64,000 nt of DNA from contig NZ_JAUTBF010000001.1 of assembly GCF_030818955.1 (NCBI RefSeq), positions 2,976,001-3,040,000 on the forward strand, given 5' to 3'. Below the pieces are notes generated by a model. That model had not been told where the DNA came from and ran no database searches. It was given only the letters and a program-made list of their open reading frames with translations. The position numbers and the translations under genes are program-made. Below are positions 62,647-64,000 of the stretch, piece by piece. The stretch comes from Microbacterium trichothecenolyticum. GTDB lineage: Bacteria > Actinomycetota > Actinomycetes > Actinomycetales > Microbacteriaceae. Position 1 is the first letter of the stretch. Every line of letters starts with the position of its first letter.

Positions 62647-63528
62647 ATGTCCGCTACCCCCGCCGCCGCTGTCGCATCCGAGACGGTCGAGCGCGTCCAG
62701 CAGCACCGTCGATACCTGATGTGTCGCCCCGACCACTTCACGGTCAGCTACAGCATCAACCCGTGGATGGAGCCCTCGCGCCCCACCGACACCGACCTCG
62801 CCCTGAAGCAGTGGCAGTCCCTGTACGACACGTACACGGAGCTCGGCCACGAGATCGAGCTCATCGACCCGCTCGAGGGTCTGCCCGACATGGTCTACAC
62901 CGCCAACGGCGGATTCGTCATCGACGGCGTCGCCTACGGCCCCAAGTTCCGCTTCCGTGAGCGCGCGGCCGAGGCGCCCGCCTTCATCGAGTGGTTCGCC
63001 GCCAACGGCTTCGAGGTCGCGGAGCCCATCGAGGTCAACGAGGGCGAGGGCGACTTCCTGCTCGTGGGCAACACGATCCTCGCCGGAACGGGCTTCCGCT
63101 CCACCGGCGACAGCCACCGCGAGGTGGGCGAGGTGTTCTCGCGCGAGGTCGTCTCGCTGACCCTCACCGATCCGCGGTTCTACCACCTCGACACCGCCAT
63201 CGCCGTGCTCGACCCGGTCGAGGGCCCCGGCGGCGTCGAGAAGGCGAACATCGCGTACCTTCCCAATGCGTTCGACGAGCAGAGCCAGGCGATCCTGCGC
63301 GAGCGCTACCCCGATGCCATCCGTGTCTCGGATGCCGACGGCTCGGTGTTCGGACTGAACTCGGCCAGCGACGGCAAGAACGTCATCATCTCGCCGCGCG
63401 CCGTCGGCTTCGAGGCGCAGCTGCGCGAGCGCGGCTACAACCCGGTGATGGTCGACCTTTCCGAGCTGCTGCTCGGCGGCGGTGGCATCAAGTGCTGCAC
63501 CCTCGAGCTGCGCGGCGGTGCCCGATGA
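62647..63528 (+). CDS. ddaH: dimethylarginine dimethylaminohydrolase-like amidinotransferase family protein
   Basis: 293 residues of the guanidino-modifying pentein fold. [28 protein letters not shown] is the start of the DDAH group, [11 protein letters not shown] and [21 protein letters not shown] hold the Asp/Glu substrate residues, [12 protein letters not shown] the catalytic His and [12 protein letters not shown] the nucleophile Cys. It converts a methylarginine or arginine to citrulline or ornithine. It overlaps rocD by ATGA, an arrangement common in actinobacteria that links arginine breakdown to ornithine use. Start ATG at 62647 with GAGGAGCAG. Confidence 0.92.
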   Translation: MSATPAAAVASETVERVQQHRRYLMCRPDHFTVSYSINPWMEPSRPTDTDLALKQWQSLYDTYTELGHEIELIDPLEGLPDMVYTANGGFVIDGVAYGPKFRFRERAAEAPAFIEWFAANGFEVAEPIEVNEGEGDFLLVGNTILAGTGFRSTGDSHREVGEVFSREVVSLTLTDPRFYHLDTAIAVLDPVEGPGGVEKANIAYLPNAFDEQSQAILRERYPDAIRVSDADGSVFGLNSASDGKNVIISPRAVGFEAQLRERGYNPVMVDLSELLLGGGGIKCCTLELRGGAR

Positions 63529-64000
63529 GCACCGTCGTCGACGACCTCGGCGCGCGCCTGATCGCCGAGGAGAGCGCGCATCTCGCGCACAACTACCACC
63601 CGCTTCCCGTCGTCGTCTCGCGTGCCGAGGGCGTCTGGGTCACCGACGTGGAGGGAAAGCGCTACCTCGACCTGTTGTCGGCCTATTCGGCGCTGAACTT
63701 CGGGCACGGTCACCCCGCGATCCTCGCGGCCGCGCGCGAGCAGCTCGAGCGCCTGACGCTCACCAGCCGTGCGTACCACAACGACCGCCTCGGCCCCTTC
63801 GCCACCGCGCTCGCGCAGCTGTGCGGCAAAGACCTCGTTCTGCCCATGAACACGGGTGCTGAGGCCGTCGAGACCGGCATCAAGGTCGCCCGCGCGTGGG
63901 GCTACCGCACGAAGGGCATCGCGCCCGACGCGGCGACCATCATCGTTGCGAACGGCAACTTCCACGGGCGCACGACCACGATCGTCGGCTTCAGCGACGA
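63525..64000 (+). CDS. rocD: ornithine--oxo-acid transaminase, 3' end outside window
   Basis: The first 158 codons of a class III aminotransferase. [48 protein letters not shown] matches ornithine aminotransferase (NYxPLPVVL, YLDxLSAYSAVNxGHCHP); the PLP-phosphate site [20 protein letters not shown] and [17 protein letters not shown] follow. The PLP lysine lies beyond the window edge. ATGA overlap with the DDAH gene. It turns ornithine into glutamate semialdehyde, which feeds proline and glutamate metabolism. Confidence 0.95.
   Translation, partial: MSTVVDDLGARLIAEESAHLAHNYHPLPVVVSRAEGVWVTDVEGKRYLDLLSAYSALNFGHGHPAILAAAREQLERLTLTSRAYHNDRLGPFATALAQLCGKDLVLPMNTGAEAVETGIKVARAWGYRTKGIAPDAATIIVANGNFHGRTTTIVGFSD

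Overview
The window is high-GC actinobacterial DNA. The codon style, the actinobacterial families (FbiC, YkoEDC, BioYMN with a TetR repressor, DUF222/HNH, PutA) and the recurring GGATGCC/GCATCC words point to Microbacteriaceae, most likely Microbacterium or a close relative. Genes are dense, lie on both strands, and often overlap by ATGA or GTGA. I saw no tRNA or rRNA gene, CRISPR array, intact insertion sequence, prophage or plasmid module.

Layout: 0-9 kb holds a partial F420 gene (fbiC), a TSUP permease, an ABC exporter pair, a 3-hydroxyisobutyryl-CoA hydrolase, an LssY-domain membrane protein and a J-domain protein. 9-20 kb is dominated by thiamine: a thiM-thiE-thiD/tenA salvage operon on the minus strand and a ykoEDC ECF transporter on the plus strand, each behind its own TPP riboswitch. 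Between them lie an SDR, a DUF222/HNH protein, a GntR regulator and a membrane-anchored penicillin-binding protein. 20-26.6 kb has a membrane protein, an SDR-enoyl-CoA hydratase-SDR operon, a decayed stretch with remnants of a siderophore transporter and a GH1 glucosidase around an intact HAD phosphatase, and rlmN. 26.9-34.5 kb has a glutamate decarboxylase broken by one TAG codon, an aldo/keto reductase, a DUF4407 protein with a Nudix partner, an MDR reductase divergent from a TetR gene, and a UPF0145 protein.

34.5-40.5 kb is a propionate (2-methylcitrate) operon: GntR regulator, prpD, prpB, prpC and a thiolase. 40.5-49.3 kb has an S51-type peptidase, a large LATTG-anchored nucleotidase/phosphatase, a VIT-family transporter, a DUF2262 gene broken by a TAG, and an intact enoyl-CoA hydratase between remnants of an acyl-CoA dehydrogenase and etfA, followed by a cytochrome b-like protein. 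49.4-52 kb is a biotin uptake locus (bioQ-like repressor, paired operators, bioY, a 38-codon coupled ORF, bioM, bioN). 52.2-64 kb has cofE, GNAT, a thioesterase, a CE7 esterase, a secreted S1 protease, a large PutA-like gene that is frameshifted and lacks catalytic residues, a GH51 arabinofuranosidase, and the start of an arginine/ornithine pair (ddaH-rocD).

Three themes stand out. First, many transcription units end in long inverted repeats of unrelated sequence; one family (GTTGAGTGTCCA...) occurs twice intact and once degenerate. Second, gene decay is frequent: two in-frame TAG codons, one frameshift and four or more 3' remnants. Third, two multidomain enzymes appear to have lost catalytic or cofactor residues: the second radical-SAM half of FbiC and both halves of PutA. 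I found no wholly new multi-gene system. The PutA-like pseudoenzyme, the cysteine-less FbiC half and the palindrome collection are the most unusual signals.
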